From DASVRA01 sp036388855 (GTDB taxonomy: Bacteria > Pseudomonadota > Alphaproteobacteria > Caulobacterales > Caulobacteraceae), in the NCBI GenBank assembly GCA_036388855.1, contig DASVRA010000034.1, positions 1 through 39,201 of the forward strand: DNA of 39,201 bases, read 5' to 3'. This document shows, piece by piece, positions 8,439-18,733 of this stretch (the first letter of the stretch is position 1; the number at the start of each line of letters is the position of its first letter). A program made the translations under genes and the position numbers. The notes under the pieces are model-generated. The model saw only the letters and a list, made by a program, of their open reading frames with translations. It had not been told where the DNA came from and made no database searches.

Positions 8439-9341
8439 TCAGCTCCCCTCGGCCAGTCGCGCGAGCAGCCAACGGCCAGCGGGACCTAACGCCCGGTCGC
8501 GCCGATGCGCGACCACGATCGGCAGACGCGGCATGCGGTCGGCACCGTCCCAGCTGCGGACCTTTAGTTGCACCAGGCGCGCGGCATCAAGGTCGTCGGA
8601 CACCATGTGCAGCGGCATGCTCCCCCATCCTAGGCCGGCAAGCAGCATGGCGTGCTTGGCGCCAAGATCGGCGATGCGCCAGGTTCGCAGGGCGGCCACG
8701 CCGTGATCCTTGCCGGCTGTCAAGGCGGAGCGATCCGCGAGCACGAGCTGGATGTGGTCCCGCAGAGCCTCGGGCTCCAGCACATCATCGGCAAGGGCCA
8801 GCGGGTGTCGGGGGGCGGCGACCGGAACCAGCTCGACTTCTCCCAATCCCGTGCGCTCCAGCTCTGGGAAGGCGCTGGCGAACTCGGTCACCAGCCCTAG
8901 ATCGACTGCGCTGTCGAGCAACGCCTGCACGGCCGCCCCCAGCGTTTCCACATGCACGCGTGTCTGCACGGAGGGGAACTCCGCTTGGAAGCCTGCCAGC
9001 GCCCCCGTCAGCGTCGCCATGGGGAACATCGAGTCGATGACCAGCGACAACTCCGGCTCCAGTCCGCCGACGATCCCACTCGCCTGAAGGCGGAAGCCAT
9101 CCACCTCTTCGAGGATGCGCCGGACGCGCGGCAGCAGTGCGCGACCAGCGTCGCTCAGTACCGGGCGGTAGCCGCTGCGGTCGAACAGCTCGGCCCCGAC
9201 CTGCTCTTCCAGCTTCTGCACCGTGTAGGTGATGGCCGACTGCGCCCGATTCAGCTTGCGGGCGGCGGCGGAGAAGCTCCCCACCTCCACCACCACGCCG
9301 AACACCCGAAACTGGTCCAGCGAGAGCGCGTCCATCTTCAT
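8439..9341 (-). CDS. LysR-family transcriptional regulator
   Basis: A 300-residue LysR-type regulator. The N-terminal winged helix-turn-helix covers about residues 5-65, with FRVFGVVVEVGSFSAAARKLNRAQSAITYTVQKLEEQVGAELFDR spread over it (recognition helix near SAITYTVQKLE). The remainder is the periplasmic-binding-like effector domain. Its ligand is unknown. It is divergent from an oxidoreductase/dioxygenase/DoxX cassette, the typical LysR arrangement in which the regulator controls its neighbour and itself. The 114-nt gap between them holds an inverted repeat at 9348-9378 suited to LysR binding. ATG at 9341 gives two Met in the first three residues (MKM); either is possible. Confidence 0.9.
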   Translation of the reverse strand: MKMDALSLDQFRVFGVVVEVGSFSAAARKLNRAQSAITYTVQKLEEQVGAELFDRSGYRPVLSDAGRALLPRVRRILEEVDGFRLQASGIVGGLEPELSLVIDSMFPMATLTGALAGFQAEFPSVQTRVHVETLGAAVQALLDSAVDLGLVTEFASAFPELERTGLGEVELVPVAAPRHPLALADDVLEPEALRDHIQLVLADRSALTAGKDHGVAALRTWRIADLGAKHAMLLAGLGWGSMPLHMVSDDLDAARLVQLKVRSWDGADRMPRLPIVVAHRRDRALGPAGRWLLARLAEGS

Positions 9342-9347
9342 CAGTCT

Positions 9348-9378
9348 ACCGGATAGAGAGCTTCAACACTATCCCGGT
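9348..9378. promoter_or_regulatory. candidate LysR operator (interrupted inverted repeat)
   Basis: ACCGGATAG at 9348-9356 and CTATCCCGGT at 9369-9378 are inverted copies differing by one inserted base, separated by 12 nt. The element lies immediately before the LysR start codon in the divergent regulatory region, where a LysR dimer pair would act on both promoters. Confidence 0.5.
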
Positions 9379-9455
9379 TTTTTCGACCCCCGCTCCTGGC
9401 CATCTTACGTATCGAACGGCGGCCCAACCGCCTCTGACATCGACGGAGAAGGTCA

Positions 9456-10031
9456 ATGAAGATCGGCATCATCGGCAACGGCAACGTCGGTTCCGCGCTG
9501 CAGGCCGGACTGAGCCGCGGCGGCCACGAGGTGCGCGCGGTCGGCCGCGACGCCGCCGCCGTGCGGAGCGCGGGCGATTTCGGCGAGGTGCTCATCCTGG
9601 CGGTCCCGTTCGGCGAGATCGACAACGCCCTGCGCGAGCTCGGGGACTCGCTGAACGGCAAGATCGTCGTGGACGCGACGAACGCGCTCACGCCGGACAT
9701 GAACCTCGCGGTTGGCCTCACCACCAGCGGCGCCGAGGAACTCCAGAAGAAGGCGCCGGGCGCGAAGGTCGTGAAGGCGTTCAACACCGCCTTCGCCCAC
9801 TCGATGAACGGCGGCCGCATCGGCGGGGAACAGCTCGCCGGGCTTGTGGCTGCGGATGACGGCGAGGCCAAGGCTGCCGTGCTGTCGCTCGTCAAGGACC
9901 TTGGCTTCGACCCCATCGACGCCGGGCCGCTCGCCAGCGCGCGTCAGCTGGAGCCGCTCGCGCTGCTGAACATCAAGCTCGGGTTTGTCCTGGGCTACGG
10001 ACCGAACAGCGGCTTCCGGTTCGTCCACTAA
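9456..10031 (+). CDS. NADPH-dependent F420 reductase-like oxidoreductase (Rossmann family)
   Basis: A 191-residue Rossmann protein related to F420-dependent NADP oxidoreductases (NADP_Rossmann/PF03807 type). The dinucleotide loop KIGIIGNGNVGSAL (residues 2-15) is clear, followed by GRD and the strand VLILAVPF, then VVDATNAL and VKAFNTAFAHSM. In alphaproteobacteria that lack F420 such proteins are presumed NADPH-dependent oxidoreductases; the substrate is not known. A GGAGAAGG element 5-8 nt upstream supports the start. It is the first gene of a cassette with a dioxygenase (29 nt downstream) and DoxX, divergent from LysR, suggesting a role in handling reactive quinones or aromatic compounds (inference). 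Confidence 0.85.
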   Translation: MKIGIIGNGNVGSALQAGLSRGGHEVRAVGRDAAAVRSAGDFGEVLILAVPFGEIDNALRELGDSLNGKIVVDATNALTPDMNLAVGLTTSGAEELQKKAPGAKVVKAFNTAFAHSMNGGRIGGEQLAGLVAADDGEAKAAVLSLVKDLGFDPIDAGPLASARQLEPLALLNIKLGFVLGYGPNSGFRFVH

Positions 10032-10060
10032 CCCGGTCCCGTTCACACAGGCGTCGCACC

Positions 10061-10885
10061 ATGAACAGCACTCGCATTCCGACGTACTTCGTCAGCCATG
10101 GCGGGGGACCGTGGCCATGGCTCGAGGGCGATTTCCGTCGTCAGTTCGACAAGCTGGAACAGTCCCTGGGCGACATGCGCCGCGAGCTCGGCGACCTACC
10201 CCGCGCGGTCCTCGTGATCTCCGGCCACTGGGAGGAAAACGGGTTTGCCGTCTCGTCGGCGGAGCGTCCGGGCATGCTCTACGACTACAGCGGCTTCCCG
10301 GAGCACACCTACCGCATCCAATATAAGGCGCCGGGTTCGCCCGAGCTCGCGGCCCGCGTGCAGGAACTCCTCACGGCCGGCGGCGTCGGCGCCCGGCTCG
10401 ATCCGGCCCGGGGCTACGACCACGGCACCTTCAGCATCATGAAGCCGCTCTATCCGGGCGAGGACATTCCGCTCGTCCAGCTGTCGATCGACCGCCGCTA
10501 CGACCCCGCCCAGCATCTGCAGGTCGGACGGCTGTTGGCGCCGCTGCGCGACGAGGGCGTGCTGATCATCGGCAGCGGCCTAAGCTACCACAACCTGCGG
10601 GAAGCGCGCGGCAGCGCCGGCCGCGAGCCGTCGCGGGTGTTCGACGCCTGGCTCCAGGAGACGCTGGCCGCGGCTCCCGAGGAGCGCACCGCGCGCCTCC
10701 TTGAGTGGGAACGCGCGCCGGCCGCTCGCGCCGCCCATCCGCAGGAGGACCACCTCATCCCGCTGATGGCTGCGGTGGGGGCCGCGGAGGGCGATCCGGC
10801 GGCCATCGTCTACCACCAGAAAGACCTGTTCGGCGGCATGACCGCCTCCAGCTTCCGCTTCGGCGAACTGCCTACCGCTCACTGA
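10061..10885 (+). CDS. LigB-family extradiol dioxygenase (4,5-DOPA dioxygenase-like)
   Basis: A 274-residue class III extradiol ring-cleavage dioxygenase of the YgiD/DODA group, which opens catechol-type rings with O2 at a non-haem divalent metal. Visible candidate ligands and active-site histidines are H13 in VSHGGGP, H56 in ISGHWEEN, H121 in GYDHGTF, H177 in GLSYHNLR and H231 in HPQEDHLIPL, all in the family pattern. Length matches (about 260-275). It follows the Rossmann oxidoreductase by 29 nt and precedes DoxX by 24 nt, so the three are very probably one transcript. The natural substrate is unknown; DOPA is only the name-giving substrate of the family. Confidence 0.9.
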   Translation: MNSTRIPTYFVSHGGGPWPWLEGDFRRQFDKLEQSLGDMRRELGDLPRAVLVISGHWEENGFAVSSAERPGMLYDYSGFPEHTYRIQYKAPGSPELAARVQELLTAGGVGARLDPARGYDHGTFSIMKPLYPGEDIPLVQLSIDRRYDPAQHLQVGRLLAPLRDEGVLIIGSGLSYHNLREARGSAGREPSRVFDAWLQETLAAAPEERTARLLEWERAPAARAAHPQEDHLIPLMAAVGAAEGDPAAIVYHQKDLFGGMTASSFRFGELPTAH

Positions 10886-10909
10886 CGCTACCGACAAAGG
10901 GGAACCACA

Positions 10910-11329
10910 ATGTCCGATCGGCTTAACCAATGGTCTCCGCGCGTGCTCTCGATCCTGCGGATCGTGACGGCGCTGCTGATGATCGAACACGCGACGATGA
11001 AGTTCTTCGCCTTTCCCGCGGCCATGCCCATGCCGGGCCCGCTGCCGCCGATCATCATCGCCGCAGGGGTGATCGAACTCGTCGCCGGGACCTTGATCGC
11101 GCTCGGCCTGTTCACCCGCCCCGCGGCGTTCCTCGCCTCGGGAACGATGGCGGCGGCCTACTTCATCGGCCACGCCACCCAGGGCTTCTGGCCCGCCCTC
11201 AACCAGGGCGAGGCGGCCATCATGTTCTGCTTCGTCTTCTTCTATCTCGTCTTCGCCGGGCCAGGCTCGTGGAGCCTGGACGCATTGCTCCGCGGCCGTC
11301 GCGATAGCGGCGCTCCGGCCACCGCCTGA
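10910..11329 (+). CDS. DoxX-family inner-membrane protein
   Basis: A 139-residue membrane protein with four predicted helices: about residues 10-28 (VLSILRIVTALLMIEHATMKFF), 45-68 (PPIIIAAGVIELVAGTLIALGL), 74-92 and 102-125 (AAIMFCFVFFYLVFAG). The first helix with its EHATMKFF end and the GVIELVAG motif are typical of DoxX. DoxX-like proteins (for example Bacillus CatD) accompany extradiol dioxygenases in catechol and quinone stress operons, which fits the neighbour here. Shine-Dalgarno AAAGGGG precedes the ATG. Third gene of the cassette; a hairpin follows. Confidence 0.9.
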   Translation: MSDRLNQWSPRVLSILRIVTALLMIEHATMKFFAFPAAMPMPGPLPPIIIAAGVIELVAGTLIALGLFTRPAAFLASGTMAAAYFIGHATQGFWPALNQGEAAIMFCFVFFYLVFAGPGSWSLDALLRGRRDSGAPATA

Positions 11330-11347
11330 TCGCCGGCTGCCTGCCTG

Positions 11348-11392
11348 CCCCGTCCCTTCGGCGCCGCTCTACAGAGCGCCGAAAGGACGGGG
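11348..11392 (+). terminator. long hairpin between doxX-like and VOC genes
   Basis: CCCCGTCC/GGACGGGG, TTCGGC/GCCGAA and GCTCT/AGAGC stack into an almost continuous stem of about 20 bp with a two-base apex. It follows the DoxX stop by 18 nt. No T-run follows, so it may be a Rho-assisted or processing stem, or a dispersed palindrome, rather than a classical terminator. Confidence 0.5.
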
Positions 11393-11425
11393 GATCTACG
11401 CAACCTCTCACCAAAGAGCACGTCC

Positions 11426-11794
11426 ATGAAAGTCGAAGGAATCACCTGGCACGCGGTTACGCTGGAACCGAGCAAGTTTGCTCAAGTCAAACAGCTGTAC
11501 GCCCAGACATTCGGACTGACTCCCACGATGGAGATGGACGGCGTCGCCGTGTTCCAGATGCCGAACGGAACGCTGCTGGAACTGTACACGCCGCAAAGCG
11601 TGCCTCCCTTCGGCTACAACGATGCGCTCGCCTTCGGCTTCCGCGTCGATGACATCGAACAGGCGTCGAACGAAATCGCAGCCGCAGGCGGCGAGCTCCT
11701 GGGCCAAATCAACCGCGTTCCGGAGATGGGGTACGCCTACCGCCACTTCCGCGGGCCCGACGGTCAGGTGTACGGCCTCAACGAGCAGAAGTGA
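11426..11794 (+). CDS. VOC-superfamily (glyoxalase/dioxygenase fold) protein
   Basis: A 122-residue single-unit VOC protein. It starts GITWHAVTLEPSKFAQVKQLYAQTFGL, continues to a strand with MPNGTLLELY and ends with YRHFRGPDGQVYGLNEQ, the two beta-alpha-beta-beta-beta modules of the fold. His 11 and the Glu of LLELY are candidate metal ligands. Function could be lyase, dioxygenase or resistance; the sequence alone does not say. It follows the LysR-linked cassette on the same strand, but a strong hairpin and 96 nt intervene, so co-regulation is uncertain. In Bacillus, DoxX plus a VOC dioxygenase (CatDE) forms a catechol-detoxification pair, an interesting parallel. Confidence 0.85.
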   Translation: MKVEGITWHAVTLEPSKFAQVKQLYAQTFGLTPTMEMDGVAVFQMPNGTLLELYTPQSVPPFGYNDALAFGFRVDDIEQASNEIAAAGGELLGQINRVPEMGYAYRHFRGPDGQVYGLNEQK

Positions 11795-12238
11795 CTTCCG
11801 CGTGGAGCGCTCACCCGAAGCGGACCTCGGCAAAGTCAGCTATGAGTCAGAAGAGGACTTAAGGCCACGGTAGGCCGGAGTGTCATTCGATCCCAGGGCG
11901 CTCCTCGCCATTATAGGTTTGGGCGACGGAGTCCGCGTGAGCGCCTCCTACTTCCCGGCAGCGGCCCGCGCGTGTTCGGCTCCGGCGTGCAGTCGACCTC
12001 GTAGCGCTCTTCCAGATGCGGGCCGTCCTCACCATCGCGAGGTGGGACGGGGCGAGCCGGGGAGGCGTGCCAGGTGGGGGGTGGTTCGAGACGCGGTCCT
12101 GGCGGACCGCTCCTCACCATGACGAGGTTGGGTGGAGCCGATCTACGTCTTCAGGGCGGCCAGGCGCCTCAATCCCCCGCCGTTGACGCTCGCCGCCAGG
12201 TCCATCAGGTTGAGCGCCAAAGCCAGGCCCGCTTCGCC
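11795..12238. other. gene-free stretch with degenerate repeats
   Basis: About 440 bp without a recognisable gene. Short frames on both strands have no family features. Its right part holds the interspersed-repeat copies listed separately (12027-12127). It separates the VOC gene from the DUF922 gene and probably contains the promoter of the latter, which I could not pinpoint. Confidence 0.6.
12027..12127. repeat. two degenerate copies of an interspersed palindromic repeat
   Basis: CCTCACCATCGCGAGG (12027-12042) recurs as CCTCACCATGACGAGG (12112-12127), 14 of 16 bases identical. The second copy is preceded by GGTTCGAGACGCG and a perfect 7-bp hairpin, GCGGTCC/GGACCGC (12093-12110). GGTTCGAGACGCG next to CTCACCATGAGG is a combination I associate with dispersed intergenic repeats in Caulobacterales and rhizobia (from memory, not checked). 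Confidence 0.5.
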
Positions 12239-12814
12239 ATGCCGCGCCCGTTCCTCCCGCCGGCCCTGCTCCTCGCCGCGATGGCCGCGCCCGCGGGCGC
12301 GCAGGAGACGCTCGGGGGCGATCCGAACATCACCGTCAGCTACTATGACGTCAAAGCCTCGACCCCGCGCGCGATGGTGCGCGAGATCGAGGGGCGGAAG
12401 ATCGCCATGCTCGGCGGCGGCAAGGCGGCCTGGGGGCTGACCACGGCGGAGTTCGGCTACGGCTGGATGATCCGGGGCGCCGGCCCGCTCGACTGCGACC
12501 TTGCGCAGGCCAAGGTGACCTACAAGATCAAGGTGCTGCTGCCGCGCGTGGCGCCGGGCGTGACCCTGAAGAAGGAGACGGCGGACTGGTGGGCGGCGTC
12601 GAGCGCCAAGCTGCGCCACCACGAGATCGACCACGTGAAGCTGGCGCTGGGCTACGCCGAGAAGATGCAGGCGGCGATCCGCGCCGCCACCTGCACCACC
12701 GCCGCGGACGAGGCCAAGCGGGTGATGGCCGAGTTCGAGCAGGCCAACGCCGCCTACGACGGCCTGACCCGCCACGGGACCACGGTCCCGGCGCGGCGCA
12801 AGGGCCGAAGCTAG
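12239..12814 (+). CDS. secreted DUF922 protein with HExxH motif
   Basis: A 191-residue protein with an N-terminal signal peptide (residues 1-21, cleavage near PAGAQ). The mature part matches the DUF922 family, whose hallmark is a zincin-like HExxH: here HHEIDHVKLALGY, with H128, E129 and H132. Early segments ITVSYYDVKASTPRAMVREI and a mid strand CDLAQAKVTYKIKVLLPR are typical. These proteins are predicted periplasmic or extracellular metalloproteases, but activity has not been shown to my knowledge. The ATG at 12239 was chosen because it begins the signal peptide, although the frame is open from 12074. The next gene, also a secreted protein, begins 72 nt downstream. Confidence 0.85.
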   Translation: MPRPFLPPALLLAAMAAPAGAQETLGGDPNITVSYYDVKASTPRAMVREIEGRKIAMLGGGKAAWGLTTAEFGYGWMIRGAGPLDCDLAQAKVTYKIKVLLPRVAPGVTLKKETADWWAASSAKLRHHEIDHVKLALGYAEKMQAAIRAATCTTAADEAKRVMAEFEQANAAYDGLTRHGTTVPARRKGRS

Positions 12815-12885
12815 CGGCGGGCGCCGGACCGGGTGTGAAGCGGGCGCGGGCGGGGTTAGGCTGGGCCCGTTGCCGGAGACCGCCA

Positions 12886-13701
12886 ATGCGCGCCGCCCTG
12901 TTCGCCCTGCTGCTCCTCGCCTTCGCCGCCCCGGCCCGCGCCGCGCCCGCTTCGTCCGGGGACGAGGCCGAGATCCGCGCGGTGATCGGGCGCATGGAGG
13001 CGGCGTGGAACCGGGGCGACTTCCAGGGCTACATGCGGGGGTTCGAGAACCCGGGCGTGGTGTTCGTCTCCAAGGGCCGCATCCTGCCGGGCTGGCGCGA
13101 GACGCTGGACCATTATGTGCGCGACTACGGCGGGGCGCCGGAGCGGCGCGGGCGGCTGCGCTTCGAGGTGCTGTCGGTCGAGATGCTGGGGCCGGACGCG
13201 GCGCAGCTGATCTCGCGCTACCGGCTGGAGGGGGGCGCCGAGCCGCAGGACGGGATCAACACGCGGCTGTTCCGCAAGGTGGGCGGGCGCTGGGTGATCG
13301 CGCTGAACCACGTCTCGTCCAAGGCGCCGGAGGCGGGCGATCCGGGGCCGGCGGTGCGCGCGGTGATGGAGGCCCAGGCGGCGGCCTGGAACCGGGGCGA
13401 CATCGACGGCTTCATGGCCGGCTACTGGAACAGCCCGGAACTGACCTTCGTCTCCGGGACCGAGGTGACCCGGGGGTGGGCGCCGACCCTGGCGCGCTAC
13501 AAGCGCCGCTACGCCGGGGCAGCGGCGATGGGGCGGCTGACCTTCTCCGAGGTGGCGGTCACCGCGCTGGGGCCCGAGGCGGCGCTGGCGATCGGCCGCT
13601 GGTCGCTGGCGCGGGGGAAGGACGCGCCGGGGGGCGTGTTCACCCTGACCTGGCGGCGCATCGGCGGCGAGTGGAAGATCGTGGCGGACCACACGTCCTA
13701 G
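12886..13701 (+). CDS. secreted protein with two tandem SnoaL-like (DUF4440/NTF2-fold) domains
   Basis: A 271-residue protein with a clear signal peptide (MRAALFALLLLAFAAPARA, residues 1-19). Two homologous cone-shaped NTF2-type domains follow: residues about 27-145 and 155-271. The repeat is visible directly: AAWNRGDFQGYMRGFENPG and AAWNRGDIDGFMAGYWNSP, then VFVSKGRILPGWRETLDHY and TFVSGTEVTRGWAPTLARY, and each ends with a GGRWVIALNHVS or GGEWKIVADHTS strand. Single-domain relatives are about 130-150 residues, so this is an internal duplication. Such domains bind small ligands or act as ketosteroid-isomerase-like enzymes; the role here is unknown. It ends 10 bp from the convergent histidine kinase stop. 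Confidence 0.85.
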   Translation: MRAALFALLLLAFAAPARAAPASSGDEAEIRAVIGRMEAAWNRGDFQGYMRGFENPGVVFVSKGRILPGWRETLDHYVRDYGGAPERRGRLRFEVLSVEMLGPDAAQLISRYRLEGGAEPQDGINTRLFRKVGGRWVIALNHVSSKAPEAGDPGPAVRAVMEAQAAAWNRGDIDGFMAGYWNSPELTFVSGTEVTRGWAPTLARYKRRYAGAAAMGRLTFSEVAVTALGPEAALAIGRWSLARGKDAPGGVFTLTWRRIGGEWKIVADHTS

Positions 13702-13710
13702 CTCCCGCGC

Positions 13711-17352
<3,642 letters not shown>

Positions 17353-17434
17353 AAAACGACCCTCCCCAGGCCGGGGAACAAGGCGTTCTCTACAGCAAGG
17401 GAGGGGGTTGCCAAGCCGCTGCGTTCGGCCGGCT

Positions 17435-18682
17435 CTATTCGACCAGGCGCAGCGCGTTGTTGGTCACCGCCGGCGGCACCGGAACGGAGGAGCCGGCATA
17501 GTCGTCGTTGATGTAGAGGTGCGGCGCGCCCTTAACGACCATCTCGTTGACGATGGCCACAGTCCACTTGGCCCGCTGGCTGACGTTGCCGACGATGTCG
17601 AGCAGACCAGGGGCGGTGGTGTCCACCGACAGTTTCGCCTTGGGCAGGTAAACCACGCCCTCCAGCCGGCGGGCCTTCACGCTCTTGACCTCGAACGTGG
17701 CGGTGTTGTCCCGGGCGGCGGCGATGAGAAAGCCGGCCCAGGCGCCTTGCTTCAGGCCGAGCAGGTCCGCCGTGGCCGAGTTGTCGATCTTCAACCTCGC
17801 CGTCTTGTGGAAGAACAGGCCGACGCCATCGCCGGTGACGGTGGCGTTGTCCTTCACCACGAAGTCGCCGTCACAAAAGTAGTGCTCCCCCTTGTCCAGG
17901 GTGAGGACGCCCAGGTTGGAGACCTCGACACCGCCGCGGTGGACGCCAGCGGCGAGGGTCTGCACCTTCAGCTTGTCCACCTTGATCGCGAGCTTGGCCG
18001 CAGTCATGCAATTGGCGGGCACGGGAACCATGCGGGAGGCGAACGGATCCCGCATCGCCTTCGCGCCCGTCTGGATCGCGGGTTTGATCAAGCCCGACCC
18101 CTTGCGAGTGCCGCTGGCTTCCACCTTGGCGGCGGTTAGTCGGGCGTCGCTCTGGACCTCTAGGTTCAGGTTGCTCTGCACCGCGCAGCCCGGAGCATCG
18201 ACGGTGGACTTGCCTTCGATGCTGACCGGCTCGCCGCTCGGCAGCAGGCCGAGCACGCAGATCGGGTGCAGCATCATCGGCTGGGCCGTGGCGTGGACGA
18301 TGGTGCGGAAGCCGCCGGGCGGCAGCAGATCGCCGAAGAACGAGCCGCGCCGGCTTTGCAGCGTCACCTTCAAAGCCCGGCCGCCATAGAGGATTTCGCT
18401 GTTGGCGCTGACGTCGGAGTGGTCGGCTACCTTGCGCGACTGCTCCAGGGCGTAGGCGTTCGCCCGATCCTCCAGCCCCTGGTGCGAGGCGAGCGTAAGC
18501 TGCCCCGCTGCATAGAGCGCGGACGCGTCGGCGGCTTCCTGCAGGCGTTGCCGGTCGACGCGCAGGTAGGTGAACTCGACGCCCCCCGCCACCATCAGCG
18601 CCAGCATCGGCAGGGCCAGGGCCACCATCACAAAGACGTTGCCCCGCTCATCGTGGGCCAAGCGCTGCAGGCGGCGGATCAT
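17435..18682 (-). CDS. TadE/TadG-like pilus-assembly family protein
   Basis: A 415-residue protein whose N terminus is the TadG hallmark: a short basic start, DERGNVFVMVALALPMLALMVAGGVEF (one membrane helix, about residues 16-36) and then a helix rich in ADASALYAAGQL. This region resembles Flp-pilus minor components anchored in the inner membrane with the body in the periplasm. The rest is rich in strands (repeated VEVSNLGVLTLDKG, FLIAAARDNTATFEVKS) and lacks an obvious von Willebrand A metal site. No cpa/tad operon is nearby, so it is an orphan member. It is separated from the kinase by 82 nt. Function in pilus assembly is a family-level inference. Confidence 0.8.
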   Translation of the reverse strand: MIRRLQRLAHDERGNVFVMVALALPMLALMVAGGVEFTYLRVDRQRLQEAADASALYAAGQLTLASHQGLEDRANAYALEQSRKVADHSDVSANSEILYGGRALKVTLQSRRGSFFGDLLPPGGFRTIVHATAQPMMLHPICVLGLLPSGEPVSIEGKSTVDAPGCAVQSNLNLEVQSDARLTAAKVEASGTRKGSGLIKPAIQTGAKAMRDPFASRMVPVPANCMTAAKLAIKVDKLKVQTLAAGVHRGGVEVSNLGVLTLDKGEHYFCDGDFVVKDNATVTGDGVGLFFHKTARLKIDNSATADLLGLKQGAWAGFLIAAARDNTATFEVKSVKARRLEGVVYLPKAKLSVDTTAPGLLDIVGNVSQRAKWTVAIVNEMVVKGAPHLYINDDYAGSSVPVPPAVTNNALRLVE

Positions 18683-18733
18683 CCGGCGCAGGATCGCCGC
18701 AACTGGTTAAAATCATTGCTGTGGTTCTAGGCC

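Noticed and set aside
11880..12122. Small coding frames on both strands
   Set aside because: No ribosome binding site, no recognisable family, and they run through repeat sequence.
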